Source: Desulfovibrio sp. An276 (GTDB lineage Bacteria > Desulfobacterota > Desulfovibrionia > Desulfovibrionales > Desulfovibrionaceae). From it: a DNA stretch of 64,000 nucleotides. Under the pieces are notes generated by a model. The model searched no databases. It saw only the letters and a program-made list of their open reading frames with translations, and was not told where the DNA came from. Each line of letters begins with the position of its first letter. Within the stretch, counting starts at the first letter, position 1. This document shows positions 56,817-64,000 of the stretch, piece after piece. Location of the stretch: NCBI RefSeq assembly GCF_002159665.1, contig NZ_NFJC01000006.1, positions 1 to 64,000 of the forward strand, written 5' to 3'. A program made the position numbers and the translations under genes.

Positions 56817-58310
56817 ATGAAGCGTTATGTTCTTGCTCTCGACCAGGGAACGACCAGCTCCAGAGCCATTCTCTTTGACCATCGCGGCAATATTGTGCGG
56901 ATAGCCCAGCAGGAGTTCACCCAGATTTACCCCAAACCAGGCTGGGTAGAACACAATCCCAACGAGATTTTTGACAGCCAGCTTGCCGTGGCCCAGGAAT
57001 GCGTGCGTGCGGCAAACATCCCGCTGGAAGAGATAGCCGCAATAGGGATTACGAATCAGAGGGAAACAACCATTGTCTGGGACAGGCGAACGGGAGCGCC
57101 CATTTGCAATGCCATAGTCTGGCAGGACAGGCGCAGCGCTGCCATAAGCGACGTGCTGAAAAGGGATGGCAAGGCAGAGCTTGTAGCCTCAAGGACAGGG
57201 CTTTTGCCCGACGCCTACTTCTCGGGAACAAAGCTTCGCTGGATTCTGGACAATATCCCGAACACAAGAAGCGAGGCGGAAGCAGGACATTTGCTGTTCG
57301 GAACCGTCGATACCTGGCTCATCTGGAATCTGACCAAGGGAGCCGTACACGCAACGGATCCCTCAAATGCCAGCAGGACCATGCTGTTTAACATCCACAC
57401 AATGGACTGGGACGACGAACTTCTTGCCCTGCTTGGCATACCCCGCTCTATGCTGCCCAGCGTTGTGCCCTCTTCCGGCGTCATGGGCGAGGTGCATCCC
57501 GAATTTTTTGGCAGGGCCATTCCCCTGGCAGGCGACGCGGGGGATCAGCAGGCCGCAACCTTCGGCAATGCCTGTCTTTGCGAGGGGATGGCAAAGAATA
57601 CCTATGGCACGGGCTGTTTTCTACTTCTCAATACAGGCAACTCTGTGCGCATGAGTAGCAACAGCCTGCTTGCCACTGTTGCCTGGGAGAGGGAACACGT
57701 GACCAGCTATGCCTTGGAAGGCAGCGTTTTCATCGCTGGCGCCGTAGTACAGTGGCTACGTGATGGTCTTGGCCTTGTGCAATCCGCCTCGGAGATTGAG
57801 AGTCTTGCGTCTACCGTATTTGACAACGGGGGTGTCTACTTTGTGCCGGCCTTTGCCGGGCTTGGCGCTCCCTACTGGGACCAGTATGCCCGGGGAACCA
57901 TGGTAGGCCTGACCAGAGGGGTGAGACGCGGGCACATTGCAAGGGCTGCTCTTGAAGCCATAGCTTTGCAAACACTGGATATTGTGCAGTGCATGGAAAG
58001 CGACAGCAAGATGCCGCTGGCAACGCTGCGTGTTGATGGCGGAGCAAGTCGCAACAACATGCTCATGCAGTATCAGGCGGATCTTTTGGGGGTGGCAGTG
58101 GAGAGGCCTGTCATCACCGAAACAACGGCGCTTGGGGCAGCCTTTTTGGCCGGCCTTGCCACAGGAGTGTGGGAAAGCGAGGAGGAAGTGGCTTCCCTGT
58201 GGCGTCTCGAGCGTAGATTCGAGCCTCTCATGGCCGAGGAGCAAAGGCAGGAGCTTCTGGACAACTGGCACAGGGCCGTGGAGCGCTCACGCGCGTGGGA
58301 AGAGCAGTAA
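56817..58310 (+). CDS. glpK: glycerol kinase
   Basis: GlpK phosphorylates glycerol to sn-glycerol 3-phosphate. The 497-residue protein of the FGGY family has [15 protein letters not shown] at the N terminus, [19 protein letters not shown], the substrate region DAYFSGTK, and the FGGY signature [22 protein letters not shown]. The start is set by the family N terminus. No ribosome binding site is visible and a longer frame exists upstream. No glpF or glpD is adjacent. Confidence 0.95.
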   Translation: MKRYVLALDQGTTSSRAILFDHRGNIVRIAQQEFTQIYPKPGWVEHNPNEIFDSQLAVAQECVRAANIPLEEIAAIGITNQRETTIVWDRRTGAPICNAIVWQDRRSAAISDVLKRDGKAELVASRTGLLPDAYFSGTKLRWILDNIPNTRSEAEAGHLLFGTVDTWLIWNLTKGAVHATDPSNASRTMLFNIHTMDWDDELLALLGIPRSMLPSVVPSSGVMGEVHPEFFGRAIPLAGDAGDQQAATFGNACLCEGMAKNTYGTGCFLLLNTGNSVRMSSNSLLATVAWEREHVTSYALEGSVFIAGAVVQWLRDGLGLVQSASEIESLASTVFDNGGVYFVPAFAGLGAPYWDQYARGTMVGLTRGVRRGHIARAALEAIALQTLDIVQCMESDSKMPLATLRVDGGASRNNMLMQYQADLLGVAVERPVITETTALGAAFLAGLATGVWESEEEVASLWRLERRFEPLMAEEQRQELLDNWHRAVERSRAWEEQ

Positions 58311-58344
58311 TCTGGCCTTCGGATAGCAAGGGACAGCAAAAAGA

Positions 58345-58378
58345 CAGGGGGAAGAAGTACAAGGACTTCTTCCCCCTT
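58345..58378. terminator. bidirectional terminator between glpK and the dehydrogenase gene
   Basis: AGGGGGAAGAAGT and ACTTCTTCCCCCT form a 13-bp stem with a 6-base loop. On the minus strand GTCTTTTT follows. On the plus strand TGTGTATATAG follows. Confidence 0.8.
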
Positions 58379-58399
58379 GTGTATATAGATTGCTTGCTG

Positions 58400-59320
58400 C
58401 TAGGCAAAAGTCTTTTTCAGTGCGTCAACACACATCTGACCCATACAGTTGGTTGTGCCGACAGTCGATGAGGATGTGTGGGAACCAAGAACCACGTTGT
58501 CAAGCTCATACCAGCGCTTGTCTTCCGGCGGTTCCTTGCTGAAGACATCAAGCCCCGCTCCGTAGATGCGCTTTTGTTCCAGCGCGTCCAGAAGGGCCGC
58601 TTCGTCCACAAGTTCGCCTCTGGCCGTGTTCACAAGAATGGCGTTTTTCTTCATGGCAGCCAAACGTTCGCTGTTGACAAGATGCCTTGTGTCGTCATTG
58701 AGCAGGCAGTGCAGGGTAATGACATCGCACTCCGTGCAGATTTCATCAATGCTGGCCTTTTTGATATTATATTTGGCTGCGAAGTCTTCATCCATATAGG
58801 GATCGTAGGCAAGAATCTTCATGCCAAAACCCGTGGCTCTCTGGGCGACACACTTTCCAACAGCGCCAAGGCCAATAATGCCCAAAGTCTTGCCAAAGAT
58901 GTCGATGCCTGTTTCCTTGCCCCAGTCCTTTTGGCGGCAGCGGCCGTCAATCTGGACCACCTTGCGGGCTACGGCCAGCATGAGGGCGAAGGCAAAGTCT
59001 GCCACTGCATTGGAGTTCGCGCCTACAGTACGGCTCAGGGCAATGCCCCTGCGTTCGCATTCTGCTACGTCCACATTGTCGAGTCCTACGCCATAGCGGG
59101 CAATGGCCTTGAGTTTGGAAGCATGGGCAAGGACATTCGCGTTGCAGGGGTCCACACCCAGGATGAGAGCCTCACAGTCTGCGATCTTCTCGCACATTGC
59201 CTGTTCGGAGAGGATGGCTCCCGTATCATTGCGAACAATTTCAAAACCCAGGCTTTCGAGCTGCGCAAAAAGATCGGGATTGCTCTTGCCAAAAGAACGG
59301 GGGGTGATGAGAACTTTCAT
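58400..59320 (-). CDS. D-2-hydroxyacid dehydrogenase (phosphoglycerate dehydrogenase-like)
   Basis: The 306-residue NAD-dependent enzyme has the catalytic-domain N terminus MKVLITPRSFGK, RYGVGLDNVD, the Rossmann motif GLGAVGKCVA, catalytic Arg in NTARGELVD, Glu in DVFSKEPP and His in LGSHTSSS. It lacks the ACT domain of SerA, so serine synthesis is not the first guess. Its neighbours, an EamA permease and a TRAP system, suggest that it oxidises or reduces an imported hydroxyacid. The ATG at 59320 fits the family length. Confidence 0.85.
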   Translation of the reverse strand: MKVLITPRSFGKSNPDLFAQLESLGFEIVRNDTGAILSEQAMCEKIADCEALILGVDPCNANVLAHASKLKAIARYGVGLDNVDVAECERRGIALSRTVGANSNAVADFAFALMLAVARKVVQIDGRCRQKDWGKETGIDIFGKTLGIIGLGAVGKCVAQRATGFGMKILAYDPYMDEDFAAKYNIKKASIDEICTECDVITLHCLLNDDTRHLVNSERLAAMKKNAILVNTARGELVDEAALLDALEQKRIYGAGLDVFSKEPPEDKRWYELDNVVLGSHTSSSTVGTTNCMGQMCVDALKKTFA

Positions 59321-59726
59321 TATCAAATCCGGCGCTACCCTGTATGTCTTGGGATATTGCGCCGCCTCCTTGATTGAATTCAAATGCCGAAATATACCTT
59401 TCCTGCAAAGGCGCAAACACTTGTAGCCCGCATGGACAGGCAGCGCAATCCCCGCAGAAAGGCTCTTGACGTTCCAGCCAGGGAATAGCTATCTCACAAC
59501 AAGACTGAGTCGAGACGGACATTCCCGCCTTCTCCAACCAGCGTACACCGGCTTCCCCGGCATCCGGAAATCTTTTGCATCGGAAAAATTTGGGGACTTT
59601 GGGCCGGTGTCTTTTTCTTGCATTTTCAGTGCTGGCATCCGGCAAGCTGGGCTTTTTTGCTCTCAAGCCGATACTGCTCTTGTGTGCCAAACGCTGGCAC
59701 AGCTGTTCAAGGAAATTTGCAAAACA
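59321..59726. other. divergent spacer with an inverted repeat before the EamA gene
   Basis: Between the dehydrogenase and EamA genes these 406 bases hold no recognised gene, although a frame on the plus strand is open through much of it. A perfect inverted repeat TGTGCCA-n5-TGGCACA lies at 59683-59701, 25 bases before the EamA start, in a position suitable for an operator. Confidence 0.55.
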
Positions 59727-60605
59727 ATGTATCTCGCTTGTCTTACTATTTTTTGTCTCTCTATCTTTGCTGGAAATTCAATATTTTGTCGGGCGGCACT
59801 GGTGGCCTGCGACATGGGGCCTCTACAATATACTGGTGTGCGGGCGCTCTCTGCTGCGCTCATTCTGGCAATACTGTGCGGCATAAAGGTAATAAAACCT
59901 CTGCCGCAAGGTGAAGGCAATGTCTGGCGGGATGCCTGGCAACAGAGTTCTTGGACCGGAGCCTTGGGGCTTTTCATGTACATGGTTTGCTTCTCTACAG
60001 GCTACGTTGCCATGCCATCGGCTCCGGGAACACTCATTCTCAATATGAGTGTTCAGGTCTGTATGATTGGCTGGGGCATACTGCATGGTGTTTATCCCAA
60101 TAAAAAGCAGTATATTGGCTATGCCATAGCAACAGCTGGTCTCATTCTTCTCCTTTCTCCAGGGTTGACAGCCCCGCCGCTTCTCCATTCCCTTTTTATG
60201 GCAGGTAGCGGTTTTGCATGGGGGGTCTTTACTGTGGCTGGCAAAGACGCAAAATCAGCTGCTTTGGCTACTGCCGGGTGTTTTTGGCGGGCCGCTTTGC
60301 CAGGTCTTTTCTGTGTCATTGCTGGTTTTGTGTTTGAAGCACAACCACAGTCTATGGCTTGGATATTTGTCCTTGCAGGAGGATTGGCTTCATCCCTTGG
60401 ATATATACTTTGGTATGCCATAGTCCCCAGATATACTCTGATCAACTTATCAATCATTCAGCTGGCAATACCTGTGATTACAGCAATTCAGGGTTTTATT
60501 TTTCTTGAGGAAGAAGTAACTGTACGATTTGTGATTTCAACATGTCTGATTTTAGGAGGAATATACCAGACGATAAGAACTAATCATATACATATAAGAA
60601 AATAA
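59727..60605 (+). CDS. EamA-family (drug/metabolite transporter) permease
   Basis: The 292-residue protein has about ten hydrophobic segments in two halves, as in the EamA branch of the DMT superfamily, which exports or imports amino acids, sugars or other metabolites. The start is the ATG where the first membrane segment begins (MYLACLTIFCLSIF), with AAGGAAA 11 bases upstream. The preceding in-frame codons are not membrane-like. Its C-terminal third is more AT-rich than the neighbourhood. It is convergent with the TRAP genes. Confidence 0.82.
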   Translation: MYLACLTIFCLSIFAGNSIFCRAALVACDMGPLQYTGVRALSAALILAILCGIKVIKPLPQGEGNVWRDAWQQSSWTGALGLFMYMVCFSTGYVAMPSAPGTLILNMSVQVCMIGWGILHGVYPNKKQYIGYAIATAGLILLLSPGLTAPPLLHSLFMAGSGFAWGVFTVAGKDAKSAALATAGCFWRAALPGLFCVIAGFVFEAQPQSMAWIFVLAGGLASSLGYILWYAIVPRYTLINLSIIQLAIPVITAIQGFIFLEEEVTVRFVISTCLILGGIYQTIRTNHIHIRK

Positions 60606-60640
60606 ATTTTGTTAAAAATATTTATAATATAAATTAAATA

Positions 60641-60689
60641 AAGCCTGGCCATTTTTTTTCTTTTACACAAAGAGAAAATGATCAGGCTT
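60641..60689. terminator. bidirectional hairpin between EamA and dctM
   Basis: AAGCCTG and CAGGCTT outer arms with inner CATTTT/AAAATG and TTCTTT/AAAGA-type pairing form a long stem between convergent genes. Confidence 0.75.
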
Positions 60690-60718
60690 GTTTCTTATTC
60701 AAAAAAGTATTTGCAGTA

Positions 60719-62014
60719 CTATGCCAGTCCAAGTGCCTTGGGAAGGAATGTCGAAATCTCCGGAAAGATAATCAGTACAGCCAAGGCCATGATGGCAGCT
60801 ATAATCAGAGGAATGCAAGAGCGACTGATTTCCTCCATGGATAGCTTGCTTATGTGTGCTGCCACGTACAGATTGACTGCCACGGGTGGTGTGACCTGCC
60901 CAATGGCCAAGTTAACGGTCATGACAATGCCGAACCAGATTGGATCCCATCCAAAGTGTGCCATCAGGGGGATCATGAAGGGCAGAAAGACGTAGTAGAT
61001 GGAGATGGCGTCCAAGAGCATGCCTGCAATAAGCAGTATGATGTTGATTAAAAAGAGCAGAACATACTGGTTGTCGGAGAGCGACAACAGCAGTGAGGAG
61101 CCCTTTTCAATCAGACCAACTGTAGAAGCGACCCAGCTGAAGAGACCAGCGCAGGTCACCACAATCATAACAACTGCAGTGGCACGTACCGACTGACCGA
61201 AGATCTCCAACAGATCGTTCAGGCTGCGTATTGTCTTGTAGATAAAGATGCCGACAAAAAGTCCATAGAAAACAGTAACGGCAGCAGCTTCGGTCGGGGT
61301 AAAGATGCCGCCATAGATGCCGCCAAGGATAACCACAGGCGTCATGATGGCCCAGAAGGATTCCCTGAAAATCTGTCTTATGGGGCGGGTGCGCTTGACG
61401 CCGTGATAGCCGCGTCTGCGAGATATCAGAGCAACTGCGGCCAGAATGAAGCCAGCGACAACGAGGCCAGGCAAGAAGCCGGCTGCGAAAAGAGCCGGGA
61501 CAGAGACGTCGGTGATGCCCCCGTAGACAATAAAGGCAATGCTCGGAGGGATAACGATGGCGAGCCCGGATGTCACGGCAACTGTCGATGCGGCAAATGC
61601 CTTGTCGTATCCGGCATTGGCCATACCCGGGATCAGCACCAGTCCAAGGGCTGCCACAGTTGCAGGTCCGGAACCGCTGACAGCTCCCCAGAAGGTACAT
61701 ACGGCAACTGCTGCCATGGCCAGACCTCCGGTTCTTTCACCGACCAGGGCCTCCATGAGATTGATGATTCTGGCTGCAATACCGGCTTTTTCCATAATGT
61801 AGCCAGCCAAAATAAAGAACGGAATGGCCAAAAGCGGGAATTTGGCGATACCTGCAAAAAAGTTCAGGGAGAGCATGCCTATGCCCATATCCCATACCCA
61901 GACAATCGCCAGAGCGGCAAATCCCAAGGCCACGGCAATGGGTACTTTGATGGCAAGTGTACCAATAAAAACGACCATCATCCAGAAGGCGGGATCATTG
62001 AAAAGATTTTCCAT
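60719..62014 (-). CDS. dctM: TRAP transporter large permease (DctM)
   Basis: The 431-residue integral membrane protein has about 12 segments and the family marks AIPFFILAGYIME, SGSGPATVAALG, PPSIAFIVYGGIT and ANLAIGQVTPPVAVNLYV-like VNLAIGQVTPPVAVNLYV. With DctQ and the periplasmic DctP it imports a carboxylate or sulfonate-type solute using the sodium gradient. It starts three bases after the dctQ stop. Confidence 0.95.
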   Translation of the reverse strand: MENLFNDPAFWMMVVFIGTLAIKVPIAVALGFAALAIVWVWDMGIGMLSLNFFAGIAKFPLLAIPFFILAGYIMEKAGIAARIINLMEALVGERTGGLAMAAVAVCTFWGAVSGSGPATVAALGLVLIPGMANAGYDKAFAASTVAVTSGLAIVIPPSIAFIVYGGITDVSVPALFAAGFLPGLVVAGFILAAVALISRRRGYHGVKRTRPIRQIFRESFWAIMTPVVILGGIYGGIFTPTEAAAVTVFYGLFVGIFIYKTIRSLNDLLEIFGQSVRATAVVMIVVTCAGLFSWVASTVGLIEKGSSLLLSLSDNQYVLLFLINIILLIAGMLLDAISIYYVFLPFMIPLMAHFGWDPIWFGIVMTVNLAIGQVTPPVAVNLYVAAHISKLSMEEISRSCIPLIIAAIMALAVLIIFPEISTFLPKALGLA

Positions 62015-62017
62015 TTG

Positions 62018-62491
62018 TTATTTCTCCCCGCCTTTTTTGAGTGAGCTCACAAAATTTTGCAGGATGCGGAAAATAACCAGCAAGGAAAGGAGTGGTGTGG
62101 CGCAGGTGTAATACCAGACAGGAAGTTCCAAAGCCTCCGACGTTGCTTCCAGCTCGATTTCGTCCAGTACTTCCAGATATCCTGTCCAGACGAGAGACGC
62201 AAAAAAGATGATGCAGACAATGGTTCCCACTAGTCTGAACAGAAACTGCAACTTGCGCGGACATGCATCATAGAGCATGCTCATGCAGAGGTTGCTGCCA
62301 TCCCGAAAGGAGCGGGCAGTGCCAAGCAAAACAACCCAGACAAAAAAATTGACTGTCAATTCTTCTGTCCAAGCAAAGGAAAAAGATGTGCAGTAACGGA
62401 CTACGACGTTAATAAAAGCTACGGTTGCCATTACTGCCAGAAGTATTGCGCCGAGTATGTCCTCAAAACGCTCGTCAAGAAAGCGCCACAT
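62018..62491 (-). CDS. dctQ: TRAP transporter small permease (DctQ)
   Basis: The 157-residue protein has four membrane segments, RYCTSFSFAWTEELTVNFFVWVVLLGTA (the conserved W-x-EE region) and a charged C terminus. AAGGA eight bases before ATG 62491 sets the start. An upstream in-frame extension of 20 codons is unlikely. It lies 121 bases after dctP, from which it is separated by a terminator-like hairpin. Confidence 0.92.
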   Translation of the reverse strand: MWRFLDERFEDILGAILLAVMATVAFINVVVRYCTSFSFAWTEELTVNFFVWVVLLGTARSFRDGSNLCMSMLYDACPRKLQFLFRLVGTIVCIIFFASLVWTGYLEVLDEIELEATSEALELPVWYYTCATPLLSLLVIFRILQNFVSSLKKGGEK

Positions 62492-62562
62492 TGAATTAAA
62501 TCCTTGTCGACAAGAGTGATTACAGCGAGAATTCAGGTCTGAAAAATTCACTCTCTTCTAGC

Positions 62563-62595
62563 TGAAAAATCGGGCCGAAGTTTTTTTCGGCCCGA
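62563..62595 (-). terminator. intra-operonic terminator/attenuator between dctP and dctQ
   Basis: TCGGGCCGAA and TTCGGCCCGA form a perfect 10-bp stem. On the minus strand TTTTTC follows. It lies 18 bases after the dctP stop and would reduce readthrough into dctQM, giving excess binding protein. Confidence 0.88.
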
Positions 62596-62612
62596 CATAC
62601 TGATGATTGCTA

Positions 62613-63698
62613 CTAGCGAACAGAAGCCATGTCGGCTTCGGCAGCCTTCACAAGCTCTGCTCCAATCTTTTTGGTCCATTTGTCCCGGACGGACTTGGTA
62701 GCATCGAAAAACACCTTGATCTGTTCAGGAGTGAGTCTGGTCACTGTCATGCCATTGCTTTCCATGCAGCCGAACGGATCGCTGATTTCGGGCTTGGCAT
62801 TGAGGCTTTCGAGATAGCTCAACGCCCAACCGTCATCAATGCCAACTCGGGACAATGCCTTGCTGTACTTTTCGCTGTCTGCCACGCAAGACATGATGAT
62901 CTTCTGGTCTTCCTCGCTGAAGCTCTTCCAGACCTTGGGATTCACGGAGACAAGCAGGGGATCGATGATGTAGTGCCAGTCACAGTGATACTTCTGATAC
63001 ATCCAAATCTTGATTGGGATGTTGATGCCGTTGGTGGGGTTTTCCTGACCATCAACGATACCCTGCTGGAAGCCTGTGATAGCTTCGGACCAGTTCATGT
63101 TAATGGGATTGGCACCCAGAGCCTTGAATGTCTCGATAAAGATCGGGCTGCCGACAACACGGATCTTGAGACCCGAGAGATCTTCGGGCTTGGTAATGGG
63201 CCCCTTGTTGGTGGTCAGTTCACGGAAACCATTTTCAGCCCAGCCTAAGACGCGTACGCCCTTTTTTTCCACCGCAGCCTTCATCATAGTGCCAGCCTTG
63301 CCTGCAAGGATGGCGTCCATGGCTTTGTAGGGATTAGGCTGGGAGCCAATGAAGAAGGGCAGGGCTGGCAAGTTGAGTTCCTTGATCTGAGGCGACCAGT
63401 TGATGGTCGATGCAAAGGCAAAATCAATGCTGCCCTGACGCAGGAGCAAGAATTCGTTGGTTTGTTTGCCAGCAAAGAGCTGACCAGAGCAGTATACTTT
63501 TATATTAATGCGGCCGTTGGTGCGCTCGCGGACCAGATCCGCAAAGTAAGCAGCAGAAAGCCCCCAGCCTGTGGTGGGGCCGGGAACGACACTGAGTTTG
63601 TACTCTTCTTTATACTTTGCTGCATTGGCTGGCATGGCAATGGCCAGACAGAGGCAGGCACAGGCCACACTCAGCAAGATATGTGAAAGACGCGACAT
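62613..63698 (-). CDS. dctP: TRAP transporter substrate-binding protein (DctP)
   Basis: The 361-residue precursor has a signal peptide (residues 1-26, ending AMPANA). It has the DctP fold with KVYCSGQLFAGKQTNEFLLLRQGSIDFAFAS and the conserved ligand-binding loop GLKIRVVGSPIFIETFKALGANPINMNWSEAITGFQQGIVDGQENP. The Arg in KIRV contacts the substrate carboxylate in known members. AGGAGG precedes the ATG. The solute is unknown. Confidence 0.95.
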   Translation of the reverse strand: MSRLSHILLSVACACLCLAIAMPANAAKYKEEYKLSVVPGPTTGWGLSAAYFADLVRERTNGRINIKVYCSGQLFAGKQTNEFLLLRQGSIDFAFASTINWSPQIKELNLPALPFFIGSQPNPYKAMDAILAGKAGTMMKAAVEKKGVRVLGWAENGFRELTTNKGPITKPEDLSGLKIRVVGSPIFIETFKALGANPINMNWSEAITGFQQGIVDGQENPTNGINIPIKIWMYQKYHCDWHYIIDPLLVSVNPKVWKSFSEEDQKIIMSCVADSEKYSKALSRVGIDDGWALSYLESLNAKPEISDPFGCMESNGMTVTRLTPEQIKVFFDATKSVRDKWTKKIGAELVKAAEADMASVR

Positions 63699-63732
63699 TC
63701 AAAGTCCTCCTCGAGTGATAAAATGGGAAGTA

Positions 63733-63747
63733 CGGTAAGAAATACCG
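63733..63747 (-). promoter_or_regulatory. candidate operator overlapping the dctP transcription start
   Basis: CGGTA-n5-TACCG is a perfect inverted repeat that begins 5 bases downstream of the proposed -10 box, a position typical for a repressor site. Confidence 0.5.
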
Positions 63748-63751
63748 AATT

Positions 63752-63780
63752 ATTATGTGAAAGATGCAAAAAAAATTCAA
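63752..63780 (-). promoter_or_regulatory. candidate dctP promoter
   Basis: On the minus strand TTGAAT, a 17-base T-rich spacer and CATAAT give a start about 45 bases before the dctP ATG. Confidence 0.55.
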
Positions 63781-64000
63781 GATCTTAAAGAGGCTGCATG
63801 ATTTTGGACCACTGCGGGGTGGCACATGAACACGGCAGGAGCATAGAATTCTGCCCTATAGCTGCTTGTCACAATTTTCGGCGCCACAACGCTTTGTCCA
63901 TATGTCGCCTCTGCACGCTCACCCTGCATGAAAGAGTGACTTGCCTGTGCTTTACCGAGAGTGGTAAATCGCAGTTGGTTCTTCTGGTATAGACGTCAAA

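Larger units (their letters stand above)
63699..64000. other. dctP upstream region
   Basis: The last 302 bases hold the dctP promoter and candidate operator (listed separately). Beyond about 63800 I see no supportable gene. A short frame on the plus strand has no ribosome binding site or recognisable content. Confidence 0.55.

Noticed and set aside
63798-63992. A 64-codon plus-strand frame at the right edge
   Set aside because: No ribosome binding site, odd composition and no recognisable motif.

Overview
The window is a 64 kb piece of a bacterial chromosome from a dissimilatory sulfate or sulfite reducer of the Desulfovibrionaceae type. The decisive evidence is dsrA-dsrB-dsrD (26379-29164), whose cluster-binding cysteines match the Desulfovibrio enzyme position for position. 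A split ATP synthase operon with separate b and b' subunits, the carboxyspermidine polyamine route and TRAP transport fit this assignment. The genus cannot be fixed from sequence alone. No rRNA, CRISPR array, intact prophage or complete insertion sequence was seen. The layout is mostly housekeeping and metabolic genes in short operons, with a few accessory insertions.

Left part (1-10.3 kb): fba and surE run leftward, then a long rightward operon (2355-8563) encodes an OB/HD phosphohydrolase, thymidylate kinase, an unknown 115-residue protein, a histone-deacetylase-family amidohydrolase with a C-terminal CxxC pair, and the two carboxyspermidine (spermidine) biosynthesis enzymes. A secreted polysaccharide deacetylase and a tRNA-Val/tRNA-Asp operon follow. 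From 10.3 to 20.5 kb come a gene-poor zone with several inverted repeats, a polyferredoxin, TrmO, a Nudix hydrolase coupled to a frameshifted PLD-helicase-DUF3427 protein (the best candidate for an accessory defence or repair module), and envelope polysaccharide genes (sugar-phosphate transferase, two glycosyltransferases counting the one at 23.8 kb, and a UDP-GlcNAc 4-epimerase).

Middle part (20.5-42 kb): an AsmA-like protein, an UPF0173 metallo-hydrolase, tRNA-Arg, queD and queE, the dsr operon, a pair of unknown genes, an RlpA lipoprotein, a DegT aminotransferase, a family 2 glycosyltransferase, lepA, and the leftward operon atpF'-atpF-atpH-atpA-atpG-atpD-atpC with a strong sigma70-type promoter and a long leader. 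atpB and atpE are not in the window.

Right part (42-64 kb): shikimate kinase, an M24 peptidase, a second Nudix enzyme, an ABC-F ATPase, a reductase/acyltransferase pair that resembles bacterial ceramide genes, pyrD-pyrK, asd, a TtuA/TtcA-type tRNA thiolase, a hexapeptide acyltransferase, agmatinase, a DUF533 protein with internal repeats, glycerol kinase, and a TRAP uptake locus (dctP-dctQ-dctM) beside an EamA permease and a D-2-hydroxyacid dehydrogenase. Agmatinase and the carboxyspermidine genes together suggest that this cell makes putrescine from agmatine and then spermidine without S-adenosylmethionine decarboxylase.

Functions are assigned from motif reading only. Starts were chosen by ribosome binding sites and family N-termini and often differ from the longest reading frame.
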